Shown in pieces: positions 22,132 to 31,720 of a stretch of DNA of 64,000 nt (position 1 is the stretch's first letter; each line of letters starts with the position of its first letter). The notes beneath the pieces were generated by a model. That model was not told the DNA's origin, ran no database searches, and saw only the letters and a list, made by a program, of their open reading frames with translations. The DNA comes from 55-13 sp037190145. Its GTDB lineage: Bacteria; Armatimonadota; Fimbriimonadia; Fimbriimonadales; Fimbriimonadaceae. The stretch is from positions 474,710 to 538,709 of the forward strand of contig JBBCJU010000002.1 of the NCBI GenBank assembly GCA_037190145.1. The letters are read 5' to 3'. The position numbers and the translations under genes were made by a program.

Positions 22132-23872
22132 TAGTAAAAAACGTCTCCGCCTCGTTAGCTTTGCAGCGGTGGCGTTTTTTGGTTTGGCTATTTATAGCCA
22201 GGCCAATGTTCAGATTTTGAGCAGTAAAGAGATTAAAGCGAAAGCTGCTGAATCGAAGCGCTTTGTCGTGACTCATGTCGACTATCCAAAGCGTGGTCAA
22301 ATTCTTTCGGCTGACAATCAAGTGTTAGCCCGCGATGAAGGGGTTTACGCCCTTCATATCAATTTTGACAAGGTTCCTAAAAGTCCCGGATTCTATTTGG
22401 ATTTAGGCGAGGCGGCCGGAATGTCTGGCTCAGAAATTCAAGAGTTGGCAAATCGGTCGGGTGGAGATGTTCTATGGCCAGCGCGACTTACGGCGGAGCA
22501 GAAGAAGAAAGTAGATGCCGTGAAAACAAAATGGCGGGCGGACGGTCTTTCGGCAGACTCTTCAGGGCAACGTCTCTATCCTATGGGGGCAGCGGCGAGT
22601 TCCATCGTGGGGATTCTGGGGTCTGCTGACGTTGCGAAAGGGATTGAAAGGACACACGTGGAGCAGTTGGCAGGGATACCGGGCCGATCTAAAGGCTTGG
22701 TAGACCGGACGGGTGCCTTCTTGCCGATGCGCATGGAAGAAGAAAGCATCAAGCGAATTGACGGTGCGGATGTGGTCTTGACCATTGATCGTGATTTGCA
22801 ACAAGCCGCTTTCGATTCAATCAAGCGGACTGTGGACGCCTATAAAGCCGAATCTGGCATCGCACTGGTTCTTAATCCGAAAACGGGTGACATCCTGGCG
22901 ATGGCAAATTGGCCCACATTCGACCCAGTCACGCGCCAAGGGCCGGATGGAAAAACGGCCGACTTTAACCCCAACGTCATGGGGCACTTCGAGCCGGGGT
23001 CAACGATGAAGATTCTGACTCAGGCGAAAGCTTTGGAAGACGGAGTCGTTGGTACCGGATGGACTTGGACTTGTTCGGGCGTGCTGCAGAAAGGGCCATA
23101 TCGTATTCAATGTGATAAGCACAACGGATCGCGTTCTCATGGCCCTGTGGATATGGAAAAAGCGATTGCAGTGAGCTGTAATGTCTCCGCCGCAGAATGG
23201 GCTTGCAAGATCGGCTTTGATCCTTACCATCAGTTCATAAAAGACCTCGGGCTTATGGACAAGCTGGAAGTGCCGCTTCCGAATACGAAGCCTGGTTCAC
23301 TCTATATTGAAGAAGTAGCAAAAATCCACGAACTCATGTGTTGGGGTTTCGGGCAGTCGATGGGCGTAACTCCCTTGGCACTTGGAGCTGCCTTTACGTC
23401 TTTGGGTAACGAGGGTATTTGGATGAAGCCGAGGCTAGTGAAGTCTATTGGTGGAAAAGAAACTCCGATTGAAGAGGGCAAGGCTGTGTTTTCGCCCGAA
23501 ACAACTAGCCAGGTAATGCGATACATGGAGGCGGTTTTCGATTCTGATCGAGGCACTGGCAAGTCACTTCGAATTCCAGGTTATCGTCTAGCGGGAAAGA
23601 CGGGTACAGCAGAACGCAAGGGACGGAAGGGTGGCGGCTATGTTTCAAACTTTGTTGGGTTTGTTCCAGCCGAAGCGCCAAAGGCGATGATCCTCGTGAT
23701 GGTGGACCGGCCTTCTACCGGCAAGTACTACGGAGCCACGGTTGCTGGGCCAGTGTTCTCAGATTTAGCCCGCGCTGTGATAAGAGAATATGGTTTGAAG
23801 CCGAGTTCAGGTACTACTGCGCCAGTGAAAAAGCCAGTTGCTCCCACCTTGGAAGTTGAGGTTAGGCCCTAG
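22058..23872 (+). CDS. ftsI: Penicillin-binding protein 2/3 (FtsI-type transpeptidase)
   Basis: Class B PBP that cross-links septal peptidoglycan, paired with FtsW. With start 22058 it has 604 residues: one membrane anchor (RLVSFAAVAFFGLAIYSQ), a dimerisation/pedestal domain (YPKRGQILSADNQVLARD) and the transpeptidase with Ser315 in GSTMK, SCN at 373-375 and KTGT at 514. There is no PASTA domain. The start is uncertain: GTG 22106 also gives a good N terminus, with GGAA upstream and only a 26-base overlap with ftsL. Confidence 0.93.
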   Translation: MALLLRKWHLNRLEIAVLPSSQIDSSKKRLRLVSFAAVAFFGLAIYSQANVQILSSKEIKAKAAESKRFVVTHVDYPKRGQILSADNQVLARDEGVYALHINFDKVPKSPGFYLDLGEAAGMSGSEIQELANRSGGDVLWPARLTAEQKKKVDAVKTKWRADGLSADSSGQRLYPMGAAASSIVGILGSADVAKGIERTHVEQLAGIPGRSKGLVDRTGAFLPMRMEEESIKRIDGADVVLTIDRDLQQAAFDSIKRTVDAYKAESGIALVLNPKTGDILAMANWPTFDPVTRQGPDGKTADFNPNVMGHFEPGSTMKILTQAKALEDGVVGTGWTWTCSGVLQKGPYRIQCDKHNGSRSHGPVDMEKAIAVSCNVSAAEWACKIGFDPYHQFIKDLGLMDKLEVPLPNTKPGSLYIEEVAKIHELMCWGFGQSMGVTPLALGAAFTSLGNEGIWMKPRLVKSIGGKETPIEEGKAVFSPETTSQVMRYMEAVFDSDRGTGKSLRIPGYRLAGKTGTAERKGRKGGGYVSNFVGFVPAEAPKAMILVMVDRPSTGKYYGATVAGPVFSDLARAVIREYGLKPSSGTTAPVKKPVAPTLEVEVRP

Positions 23873-23960
23873 TGGGAAGGACTTATAGCGGTATTCCGGT
23901 GCGTTCGCCAAGGTCATTGATGCTTAACGTTCTGGGTGTGTCTTCCCGAGGTTCTCGACC

Positions 23961-25478
23961 GTGACCCTGTCGGCGCTTTTGACCGAAGCGGGTATTCAAG
24001 CTATCGCAAGGGCAGGCGATGCAGAAATAACCTCTATCACCCAAGATTCCCGGCAAGCAAAGCCGGGTTCGCTGTTTGTGTGTAACCCCGGCACCACAAA
24101 TGATTCGCATGCTTTCATCGCATCGGCCAAAGAGAACGGGGCCGTCGCAGCGGTGGTTTGGTCGCCCGAAGGGTTGCGGCTGGCAGAAATCAACGGACTG
24201 GCGGGAGTCCAGTTCCCTAAGGATCGCATTCTGTTTAACGACGGAATCTGTAAGCTTTGCAATACATTTTTTGCATATCCCACCCGCTCGATGAAGGTGG
24301 TTGGAGTTACCGGAACGAACGGCAAGACCACAACTGCCTGGCTGATTCGAGACATGTTGATCGCTCTGGGTCTGAAAGCTGGATATCTTGGAACCTTAGG
24401 GTTTCAGATTCCTGGGGAAGAGCGAGAACTTGGCAATACAACTCCCTACCCCGTCGAACTATGGTCGCTCTTGGCAGAAGCCCGAGATAAGGGAGTGGAG
24501 GCAATGGCGATCGAGGTTTCCTCCCATGCCTTGGCGGAGCACCGCTGCGAATTCGTAGAATTTGATGCGGGCGTTTTCACGAACCTAACTCAGGATCACC
24601 TGGATTTCCACGGATCGATGGAGGAGTATGAGGCGGCGAAGCTGAGGTTGTTTACCGAGTTTCCTGACCAGACCGAGAAGCCGTTCGTTGGAGCGGTGAA
24701 TGTTGGTGATCTGGCAGGTAGACGATGGGTTGAGCAACTTAGTGAGCGGAAGTTCGTGCCATTTGTTGTCAGCGCGAAGCTCGATGTTGGTCTGTGCGTC
24801 GAGCCTTCAAGGGTGTTGATCGAACTGTTGGAACTAAATTTCTCTTGGGCGGAGGCAGGTATAGACGAACAGTTCGCCCGTTTGGTCGTCTCGCTCGGCG
24901 GATCGTACAATATTGAAAATTCGGTTGCGGCCATGGCTGGGTTGCTGGCTTTGGGGTATTCGAAGAGGGATTCGGCGATTGCCCTGGAGTCAGCAAAGGC
25001 GGTGCCTGGCCGGTTCGAGGTGGTGATTGGGCGGTCAGTGCCGGAACCCACTGTCCTCGTTGATTACGCACACACCCCCGATGCCTTAGAGAAGCTCCTT
25101 GACGCCGTCCGACCGCTTACCTCAGGCCGGGTTATCACTGTCTTCGGCTGTGGTGGCGACCGGGATCGAACGAAGCGGCCGAAGATGGCGAAAGCGGCGA
25201 GCGAGCGGAGCGATGTGACGGTGGTTACCAGCGATAACCCACGAACCGAAGACCCGCAGTCGATCCTGAATGAAGTTCTAACCGGGATTGTGCCGGGGCG
25301 AGAATCGATCGACATTATTGACCGCCGAGAAGCGATCTTTCATGCTGTCAAGATTGCTCAGCCGGGCGACGTAGTGGTAATAGCGGGCAAGGGACATGAG
25401 AATTACCAGATCATCGGGCGAACGAAGGTTCCGATGGATGATCGACTGATGGCGAAAGAAGCCTTGGAGGCGCGGTGA
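23961..25478 (+). CDS. murE: UDP-MurNAc-tripeptide synthetase MurE (meso-DAP type)
   Basis: Adds the third stem-peptide residue. P-loop GVTGTNGKTTT near residue 115, middle-domain DYAHTPDALEKLL and GCGGDRDRTKRP, and DNPR at 425-428, the motif associated with meso-diaminopimelate rather than lysine specificity. So the organism probably has A1-gamma type, DAP-containing peptidoglycan. Start is GTG 23961 after an 88-base gap, with GAGG upstream. The murF GTG overlaps its stop by four bases. Confidence 0.95.
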   Translation: MTLSALLTEAGIQAIARAGDAEITSITQDSRQAKPGSLFVCNPGTTNDSHAFIASAKENGAVAAVVWSPEGLRLAEINGLAGVQFPKDRILFNDGICKLCNTFFAYPTRSMKVVGVTGTNGKTTTAWLIRDMLIALGLKAGYLGTLGFQIPGEERELGNTTPYPVELWSLLAEARDKGVEAMAIEVSSHALAEHRCEFVEFDAGVFTNLTQDHLDFHGSMEEYEAAKLRLFTEFPDQTEKPFVGAVNVGDLAGRRWVEQLSERKFVPFVVSAKLDVGLCVEPSRVLIELLELNFSWAEAGIDEQFARLVVSLGGSYNIENSVAAMAGLLALGYSKRDSAIALESAKAVPGRFEVVIGRSVPEPTVLVDYAHTPDALEKLLDAVRPLTSGRVITVFGCGGDRDRTKRPKMAKAASERSDVTVVTSDNPRTEDPQSILNEVLTGIVPGRESIDIIDRREAIFHAVKIAQPGDVVVIAGKGHENYQIIGRTKVPMDDRLMAKEALEAR

Positions 25479-26785
25479 ATCCGATTTCACTTCAGGAACT
25501 ATCTCTGATCGTTGGGGGGGAGTTGCATGACGACTCTCCAGCTTATGTTACTGGGTTTTCGACAGACTCCCGGGAAGCTGGGCCAGGCGATGTTTTCTTG
25601 GCTATTAAGGGTGCCAAAGTAGACGGGCACGACTTTGATGAGCAGGTTCTGGCGAAGGGTGTGGCTGGAATCCTGGCGGAGAGGCCGGTGATGGGGCCGC
25701 ACATCTTGGTGCCGAATCTGGTTCAGGCTCTGGGGAACCTAGGAAGCTACTATAGAAACCAGTTTGACGGACCTGTGATCGGAATCACAGGCAGTGCAGG
25801 TAAGACAACAACCAAAGAATTTCTGGCCGCCGCCCTTAGCCCTTTGGGCGAAATTTTGAAAACGGAAGGCAATCGTAACACCGAATATACGGCACCGTTG
25901 CTTTGGCCCGAAGTGACCTCAGATACCCAAGCCGTAGTGGTGGAAATGGCGATGCGAGGACAGGGGCAGATAGCTCATTTGGCAAGCTTCTCGAAGCCGA
26001 CCGTTGGGGTGGTGACCAATATTGGTTGGTCACATGCCAGCGAGGTAGGTTCACGAGAGGGTATCGCGGAGGCTAAATCGGAGCTGCTGCTAGCCCTGCC
26101 GCAGGATGGAATTGCGATTCTGCCGAGGGATGATGAGTTCTACGGAACCTTGGAAAAAGCCGCCGGGAGCCGGCAAATCTATACCTTCGGTTCCTCGGAG
26201 TCTGCGGATTGCCGGGTGATCGGCATTCAATCCCAAGGTTGGGAGGGATCGGTAGTGAACGGTTTCTTCACCGATATTCCTTGGCAAGCTCACATCGCCT
26301 ACTTGGGTAAGCACCTGGCTCCGAACGTAGCGGCGGCGATCTGCACGGCAGCGGCGCTTGGCTTGGCTCCTCAGGAAGCAGCAGATGCTTTGGGCGAGGC
26401 GGAGATTCCGCCGATGCGAATGCAGGTTCTGGAGAAGGATGGGGTGAAGGCACTTTTGGATGCCTACAACGCCTCTCCATCGAGCATCTTGGGAGCGATC
26501 CAGACCTTCATGGAGCTTCCGGTTGAAGGACGAAGGGTGGCGGTTCTCGGGCAGATGAATGAACTTGGCGAACACTCCGAACAGGCGCACCGCGAGATTG
26601 GAGACTATGTGAAAGCGATCGGGCTAACCGCGATTCCGTTTGGTGAGCAGGCCGGAGCTTATGGTTTGGGCGAGGCTATGACGGACATCGACCAGGTTCG
26701 GTCGATGGTGTTTAGTTTGTCGGCGGGAGATGCGGTTTTGGTGAAAGGAAGTCGGTCGCTGATGCTGGAGAGGGTGCTGGGATGA
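25475..26785 (+). CDS. murF: UDP-MurNAc-pentapeptide synthetase MurF
   Basis: Adds D-Ala-D-Ala to the UDP-MurNAc-tripeptide. N-terminal domain with TDSREAGPGDVFLAIKG, P-loop GSAGKTTTKEF near residue 106, then EMAMRGQGQIAHL and the C-terminal DAYNASPSSI and GQMNELGEHS. 436 residues, normal. GTG start overlaps the murE stop by four bases, and its own stop overlaps the mraY ATG, so translation is probably coupled. Confidence 0.95.
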   Translation: MNPISLQELSLIVGGELHDDSPAYVTGFSTDSREAGPGDVFLAIKGAKVDGHDFDEQVLAKGVAGILAERPVMGPHILVPNLVQALGNLGSYYRNQFDGPVIGITGSAGKTTTKEFLAAALSPLGEILKTEGNRNTEYTAPLLWPEVTSDTQAVVVEMAMRGQGQIAHLASFSKPTVGVVTNIGWSHASEVGSREGIAEAKSELLLALPQDGIAILPRDDEFYGTLEKAAGSRQIYTFGSSESADCRVIGIQSQGWEGSVVNGFFTDIPWQAHIAYLGKHLAPNVAAAICTAAALGLAPQEAADALGEAEIPPMRMQVLEKDGVKALLDAYNASPSSILGAIQTFMELPVEGRRVAVLGQMNELGEHSEQAHREIGDYVKAIGLTAIPFGEQAGAYGLGEAMTDIDQVRSMVFSLSAGDAVLVKGSRSLMLERVLG

Positions 26786-27831
26786 ACTCGATTTGGGGTC
26801 AACTGGCGACGCATTTCTGGATAGCGTTTGCGGTATCGGCAGTGTTTGCTTATCCAATTTGGAAACTTTTGTTGCTGACAAAGTCGCGACAGACCATCAG
26901 CCAATATGCCCCTGAGGGGCACCAGGTGAAGCAGGGGACCCCGACAATGGGTGGCCTTATCATCATGGTGGGTTACATTACCGCAGTTGTGTTTCCAATC
27001 TTATCAGGGGCTTCTGAGCTGGGCCATTTTGGCAAGGTTCGCCTTGCCTTTTTGGTTCTAGCGATTGGTTTCTTACTTATTGGTTTTGTAGATGATTTTG
27101 TGGTGCCAAGAGTCTTTAAGGGAAAGCGAGGGCTAGGGTGGAAGCAGAAAATAATCATGCAGTTTGCCCTGGGAATTTTGGCGACTGGATTGGGGCATGG
27201 CTGGGAACTAAATTTTTCGTTTGCGCTATCCCTGTTCTTGATCTTGTTTTTCTCAAACGCGTATAACTTTTCTGACGGTCTGGATGGACTTGCGGGAACC
27301 CTACTCTTGGGCTTAGTCTTGGGAATTTTCGGCATTGCGATGATGACGCAGTTCGTGGAGCCTGTCGCAGTGATGGTACTGCCGCTAGCAGGTGCGGTCA
27401 TTCCTTTCTTGTTCTTGAATACACCTCCCGCTAAGGTTTTTATGGGTGATGCTGGCTCGCTACCCATAGGAGCTGTTCTTGGATTAGCTGTATCTTTTCT
27501 AGTTACTCAGCCTGGCTGGTTACCTCAGCATACAGGGGTGGAGCAGTTTGGAGGTGTTTTTCGTTGGGTAGTGCCGGGTACGTGGCCAGTTGTTCTAGCG
27601 TGTTTTGTTCTGTCGTTGGTGATGATCGTTGAGCTTGTACCGGTACCGCTCCAAATTCTGTCTGTGAAATTGAGAAAGAAGAAGCTCTTTCCCTATACAC
27701 CTATCCATCATGCATTTGAAAAGGCAGGTTGGCCCGAAACTCGGGTAGTGGGAATGTTCTCTCTGACCCAGTTGATCTTGTCTATTCTTGCGATCACAAT
27801 CGTGGCCTTGCGTTACGCTAGGGAGCTTTAG
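26782..27831 (+). CDS. mraY: Phospho-MurNAc-pentapeptide transferase MraY
   Basis: Membrane enzyme that makes lipid I from UDP-MurNAc-pentapeptide and undecaprenyl phosphate. About ten membrane segments in 349 residues. Motifs: KQGTPTMGG, LIGFVDDFV (catalytic Asp pair), NFSDGLDGLAGT, and KVFMGDAGSLPIG with HHAFEKAGWPETRVV. All catalytic acids are present. Overlaps both neighbours by one to four bases. Confidence 0.96.
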   Translation: MNSIWGQLATHFWIAFAVSAVFAYPIWKLLLLTKSRQTISQYAPEGHQVKQGTPTMGGLIIMVGYITAVVFPILSGASELGHFGKVRLAFLVLAIGFLLIGFVDDFVVPRVFKGKRGLGWKQKIIMQFALGILATGLGHGWELNFSFALSLFLILFFSNAYNFSDGLDGLAGTLLLGLVLGIFGIAMMTQFVEPVAVMVLPLAGAVIPFLFLNTPPAKVFMGDAGSLPIGAVLGLAVSFLVTQPGWLPQHTGVEQFGGVFRWVVPGTWPVVLACFVLSLVMIVELVPVPLQILSVKLRKKKLFPYTPIHHAFEKAGWPETRVVGMFSLTQLILSILAITIVALRYAREL

Positions 27832-29447
27832 TGCACGTTAGTGTTTTTGGGCTTGGTCGGTCGGGGTTGGCGATTGCTAAGGCGGCGATTCAGCTTGGCG
27901 GGTCGGCTACGGTTTATGACCAATCGAGTCCTGGCAAGTTGGCGAAGCCGGAGATTCTGGATGAGGCCAAGGCGCTTGGTGCGTCCGTGGTGATGGATTG
28001 GGATGGGGTTTTGCCGGATGCTCGCTTGCAGATCGAGGACTCCGTTGAGTTAGATCGAAAGTTCCACTACTACTTCCATTCGACAACGGTGCCAACGACC
28101 GGCGAACAGATTGCGGGCGGACCTTGGCTGGTTGTCAATCCCGCCGTAGACATGCGAAGCCCAATTCTCAAGGCAGCGCAAGAGAAGGGCTACGAGATTC
28201 TCTCGGAGATCGAGTTTGCGTTTCGCATCTCCAAGGCTCCCATCATCGCAATCACCGGCACAAACGGCAAGAGCACGACGACGGTGATGACCTATCTTTG
28301 CCTTCGGCATTGTGGGATCGATGCGGTGCTTTGCGGGAACATCTTTGGCTCTGGGTATCCAGAGGTTCCACTTACCGAGGCGGCTTTGAACTCCAACCCG
28401 GAGCAGATTTTGGTGGCGGAGATCAGCTCCTTTCAGCTGGAATGGATCACTCACTTCCGGCCCGTGAGCGCAGGGATCACAAATATCTGGCCCGACCACT
28501 TGGATCGCTACGACTCTTTCGAGCAGTATGCAGCGACGAAGCAACGGATTTTTGGAGCGCAGTTGCCGGAGCAGTTTGCGGTGGTGAAGGCGAACGATCC
28601 AGTGGTGCGGGCTCCAGGAATTCAACCTACAAATAAGCGGCGGACCCCCACCCCCTTGCCCCTTCCCCCTTTGGGAAAAGGGGAGGGGGAGCCCAAGGTC
28701 CTCACCTTTGGGGCAACCGGAGAGCATGCTCGCGTAGATGATCGGTTTTTGACGGTTTTGGATAAGCAGATCAAGCTGGAAGATCTTCATTTTTCGGAAC
28801 CACACAACCTCTCAAATGCCTCGATGGCGGCGCTATTGGCTTATGGTGCAGTAAAGGCATCGGTAGCAACGAATCCTAAGGCGAAGCAGATCGTAGAGCG
28901 GGCGGAGGACGATTCAGATGCTAAGAGAGCGGCCAAGACCAACGCTTACAACCAACGACTTCAAGAGGCGAACAAGCCTGAGTTTGTCTTGCCTGTCTGC
29001 ATTTTGGATGGCCTCAAAGAGTTCCGAGGCATTGCCCACCGAATGGAGTTTGTAGGGGAAAAAGATGGGGTTCGCGTAATCAATAACTCGATGTGTACCA
29101 ACCCTGATGCGGTGTTGAAGTCAGCGACAAGTCTGAAAGGGCCTAACCATGTGCTCATTGGAGGACGCAATAAAGACCTGGACTTCCGAACGTTAAAGCA
29201 TTACTTCTCAAATCAGATGCACCAAGCCTACGTTTATGGCGAAGCGCGACATCAGCTTGCCGAACAAATCGGTACGGACAAGGTGTATGAAAAAATGGAA
29301 GATGCGACCCTTTCGGCCTTGAGCGCTGCTCGAAGTGGAGAAGTGGTTATGTTGGCACCAGGATGTGCGAGCACTGATCAATTTCGAGACTTTCGGGACC
29401 GTGGAGACGTCTTTAAACAATTAGCCAAGGAGTGGCTTAAATTATGA
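27831..29447 (+). CDS. murD: UDP-MurNAc-L-Ala:Glu ligase MurD, enlarged
   Basis: Adds glutamate to UDP-MurNAc-L-Ala. N-terminal FGLGRSGLAIAK, P-loop GTNGKSTTT (143-151), DHLDRYDSFEQY and C-terminal LAPGCASTDQFRDFRDRG. It has 538 residues against about 450, with three additions: near 80-105, a Pro/Gly-rich repeat-derived segment at about 270-288 (TPTPLPLPPLGKGEGEP), and a charged stretch near 345-390. The usual DSK motif reads N419-S-M421 (INNSMCTN), so the Lys that contacts glutamate in E. coli MurD is replaced. MurD is likely by position, but glutamate isomer specificity is open. Confidence 0.87.
   Translation: MHVSVFGLGRSGLAIAKAAIQLGGSATVYDQSSPGKLAKPEILDEAKALGASVVMDWDGVLPDARLQIEDSVELDRKFHYYFHSTTVPTTGEQIAGGPWLVVNPAVDMRSPILKAAQEKGYEILSEIEFAFRISKAPIIAITGTNGKSTTTVMTYLCLRHCGIDAVLCGNIFGSGYPEVPLTEAALNSNPEQILVAEISSFQLEWITHFRPVSAGITNIWPDHLDRYDSFEQYAATKQRIFGAQLPEQFAVVKANDPVVRAPGIQPTNKRRTPTPLPLPPLGKGEGEPKVLTFGATGEHARVDDRFLTVLDKQIKLEDLHFSEPHNLSNASMAALLAYGAVKASVATNPKAKQIVERAEDDSDAKRAAKTNAYNQRLQEANKPEFVLPVCILDGLKEFRGIAHRMEFVGEKDGVRVINNSMCTNPDAVLKSATSLKGPNHVLIGGRNKDLDFRTLKHYFSNQMHQAYVYGEARHQLAEQIGTDKVYEKMEDATLSALSAARSGEVVMLAPGCASTDQFRDFRDRGDVFKQLAKEWLKL
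28645..28692. repeat. Pyrimidine/purine palindromic repeat inside murD
   Basis: A C/T-rich run (CCCCCTTGCCCCTTCCCCCT, from about 28651) is followed by the complementary G/A-rich run GGGAAAAGGGGAGGGGGA (28673-28690). It is an imperfect palindrome inserted in frame, translating to Pro/Leu then Gly/Lys/Glu. Related, weaker copy near 31721-31748. Elements of this kind are dispersed in many bacterial genomes. Confidence 0.6.
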
Positions 29448-30682
29448 AACCGACAAGAATCAAATCGGCAGGGAGGCTTTCGGATCCGATTCTTTTCTGG
29501 TTAGCGCTTGCGCTGACTGGCTTAGGATTGTTATTCATTTTTGACGCGGGCTACGCGCGATCTATGCGCGACGGTCGCGGGATGATTCCTAAAGAGTTTT
29601 ATAACCAGGTGGCGTTTCTCTTCGCAGGGTTATTGATTGCTTGGTGGGTTGGTCGGGTTAGTCAACTCAAGCTTAAGAAGTGGTCCGTTGGCATCTTTTT
29701 GATAGGGATGCTTATGTTGGTTGCCGTGGAGATTCCGGGAATCGGGGTTGAAATGAGCGGCGCACATCGTTGGATTGGAGTTTCTCCTTTCCTGCTACAA
29801 CCCGCCGAGTTCTTTAAGGTTGCGGCGATCATCTATTTGGCGGGAGTGTTTGCGGATCGCAAGGCTTGGCCGAAAAAACTGCCCCACTTCAGCAACTGGG
29901 CGGCCAAGATGGATGCTTTGGCGTGGCCCAAGATCAAACGATGCTTACCCGCAGTTTGGGTTTTTGTGGGCATCGTCTTGGTGGAAAGAGAACCGGATCT
30001 AGGTACGGCGGCAGTTGTCGTTGGAACCGCCTTTGTCATGTTCATCCTTGGTGGCGTGTCTCGAACCACGTTGATCACGGGGATGCTTTTTGTAGGGCTT
30101 GGAACTATGTTTATGGTGAAAGCACAGCCATACCGAATGGAGCGGATTGTGAACCATGAGCATAGATGGGACCCTAAGAATGTGGATGACGTCGGTTATC
30201 AGACTGTCCAATCTGAACTAGCTCAAGCTACGGGTGGTTGGGGCGGAGTTGGGGTCGGTGCCGGAAGGGCTAAGCACGTGATGCCAGCCACGACAACTGA
30301 CTTTGTGATGGCAACCGTGGCAGAAGAGTTTGGATTCCTGGGTTCGTTGACCGTTATTGGCTTGTTGGGTGCATTAGTTGCGCGTCTTATGTGGCTTGCT
30401 CAAATGGCCCACACTCGGTTTGCAAGCTTGGTGCTGGGCGGTGTGGCGGCTTGGATTGGAATTCAGTCCTGTACGAACATCATGATGGCCAATGGCTTCA
30501 TGCCCGCCATCGGTATCCCGTTGCCGTTCATTAGCTCAGGCGGGTCGTCACTCATTGCACTTTGGCTGGCAATGGGAGTTTGTCAGGCTGTATTGCGCCC
30601 CGTTCCGGTGGCAAAGGAGGCTTTAGTTGAAGCTGATCGTAACCGGGGGCGGTACGGGCGGACACATCTATCCCGCGCTTGA
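29444..30682 (+). CDS. ftsW: Lipid II polymerase FtsW
   Basis: SEDS-family glycosyltransferase that polymerises lipid II at the septum with FtsI. 412 residues with about ten membrane helices; SEDS motifs PAEFFKVAAIIYLA, LVEREPDLGTAAVV (catalytic Asp region), YQTVQSELA and the C-terminal IGIPLPFISSGGSSL. A cytoplasmic insertion near 150-180 (KKLPHFSNWAAKMDALAWPK) is not typical. Position next to murG supports FtsW rather than RodA. Its 3' end overlaps murG by 56 bases. Confidence 0.93.
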   Translation: MKPTRIKSAGRLSDPILFWLALALTGLGLLFIFDAGYARSMRDGRGMIPKEFYNQVAFLFAGLLIAWWVGRVSQLKLKKWSVGIFLIGMLMLVAVEIPGIGVEMSGAHRWIGVSPFLLQPAEFFKVAAIIYLAGVFADRKAWPKKLPHFSNWAAKMDALAWPKIKRCLPAVWVFVGIVLVEREPDLGTAAVVVGTAFVMFILGGVSRTTLITGMLFVGLGTMFMVKAQPYRMERIVNHEHRWDPKNVDDVGYQTVQSELAQATGGWGGVGVGAGRAKHVMPATTTDFVMATVAEEFGFLGSLTVIGLLGALVARLMWLAQMAHTRFASLVLGGVAAWIGIQSCTNIMMANGFMPAIGIPLPFISSGGSSLIALWLAMGVCQAVLRPVPVAKEALVEADRNRGRYGRTHLSRA

Positions 30683-31697
30683 GATTGCAAAGTACGCTCG
30701 CGAGCAGGGTGCAGAAGTCCACTACTTTGGGTCCATTCGGGGACAAGAAGGGGAGGCCAGCCAAGCGGCAGGCTTTCCCTTTCAAGCGTTTCCCAGTCAA
30801 CCGCTTTACTCTCTAAAGTCTCGGCGCGGCATTGAGGCCGCAGTTGCTCTCTTGAAGGCGCGTGGACTGGCGAAAGCTGCTTTACGGACGAGTTCTCCAG
30901 ATGTAGTTTTTGCTACCGGTGGCTACTCGGCAGGACCTGTAGTTGCGGGAGCGAAGGCGCTTGGTATCCCTTACTTTATCCATGAAGCGAACTCAGTTCC
31001 CGGACGAGCAAACCTGATGTTTGCGAAGAACGCAAAAGCCTTCACGACGGTCTTTCGGGCGACCGAGAGGCATTCCCACGGAGTGCGGTGTCAAAGAGTG
31101 GGGCAACCTATTCGGCGTGAGCTTCGAGAAGCAGTGTCTCGTCGATGTCCCGAATCAGACTTTGTTTTTTGTATTGGTGGATCGCAGGGGTCTGAGTTTC
31201 TTAATGGATGCGTTCCACGGGCCTTTGCGGGGGACAGATTAGGCCATGCTCGTCTTCTGATCGCCAGCGGCCCCAAAAACTATGAGACTACGCAGAAGGT
31301 GGTGGATGGGCTTGGTATTGGAGATAGAGTTACCGTAAGACCTTATCTGGATACGTCTGAGATGTTGGATGCCTATTGCAGAGCAGCAGTGATCGTGGGT
31401 CGAAGCGGGGGGACATTAGCAGAATTGGCGATGTTTGGGATTCCGTCAGTCCTTGTACCCTTGCCAAGTGCAGCGGGAGATCATCAACTTCATAATGCAG
31501 AAGAGTTTGTAGAAATGAAAGCCGCCACCCTCTTAAACCAGGCCGATGCAACCCCATTCTCGTTGGGAGAAGCTCTGGTGGAGTGGCTGGGAGATGATGC
31601 TCGGCGTGATTCTGCCCGGACAGCTTTGCAGAATTGGGATTTGCCGAATGCAACGCAGACAATTTTTGAAATGTTGAACGGAGGAATTAAGTTGTGA
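30627..31697 (+). CDS. murG: Lipid II synthase MurG
   Basis: Peripheral membrane GT28 enzyme that adds GlcNAc to lipid I. The start is TTG 30627 because AGGAGG (within GCAAAGGAGG) is six bases upstream and MKLIVTGGGTGGHIYPALEI is the classical MurG N terminus; this places the start inside ftsW. Other motifs: FATGGYSAGPVV, HEANSVPGRAN, CIGGSQGSEFLN, and GRSGGTLAELAMFGIPSVLVPLP with DHQLHNA. 356 residues, normal. Confidence 0.95.
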   Translation: MKLIVTGGGTGGHIYPALEIAKYAREQGAEVHYFGSIRGQEGEASQAAGFPFQAFPSQPLYSLKSRRGIEAAVALLKARGLAKAALRTSSPDVVFATGGYSAGPVVAGAKALGIPYFIHEANSVPGRANLMFAKNAKAFTTVFRATERHSHGVRCQRVGQPIRRELREAVSRRCPESDFVFCIGGSQGSEFLNGCVPRAFAGDRLGHARLLIASGPKNYETTQKVVDGLGIGDRVTVRPYLDTSEMLDAYCRAAVIVGRSGGTLAELAMFGIPSVLVPLPSAAGDHQLHNAEEFVEMKAATLLNQADATPFSLGEALVEWLGDDARRDSARTALQNWDLPNATQTIFEMLNGGIKL

Positions 31698-31720
31698 CCA
31701 ATGCTCCTGTCCTCCTGCGT

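Noticed and set aside
28645..28692. CRISPR or tandem repeat array
   Set aside because: It is a single palindrome, without regular repeat-spacer units; no CRISPR-like array was seen anywhere in the window.
28050..28805. 251-residue antisense frame over murD
   Set aside because: Same reason; the plus-strand MurD is supported by motifs on both sides, and no ribosome binding site or hydrophobic segments support the antisense frame.
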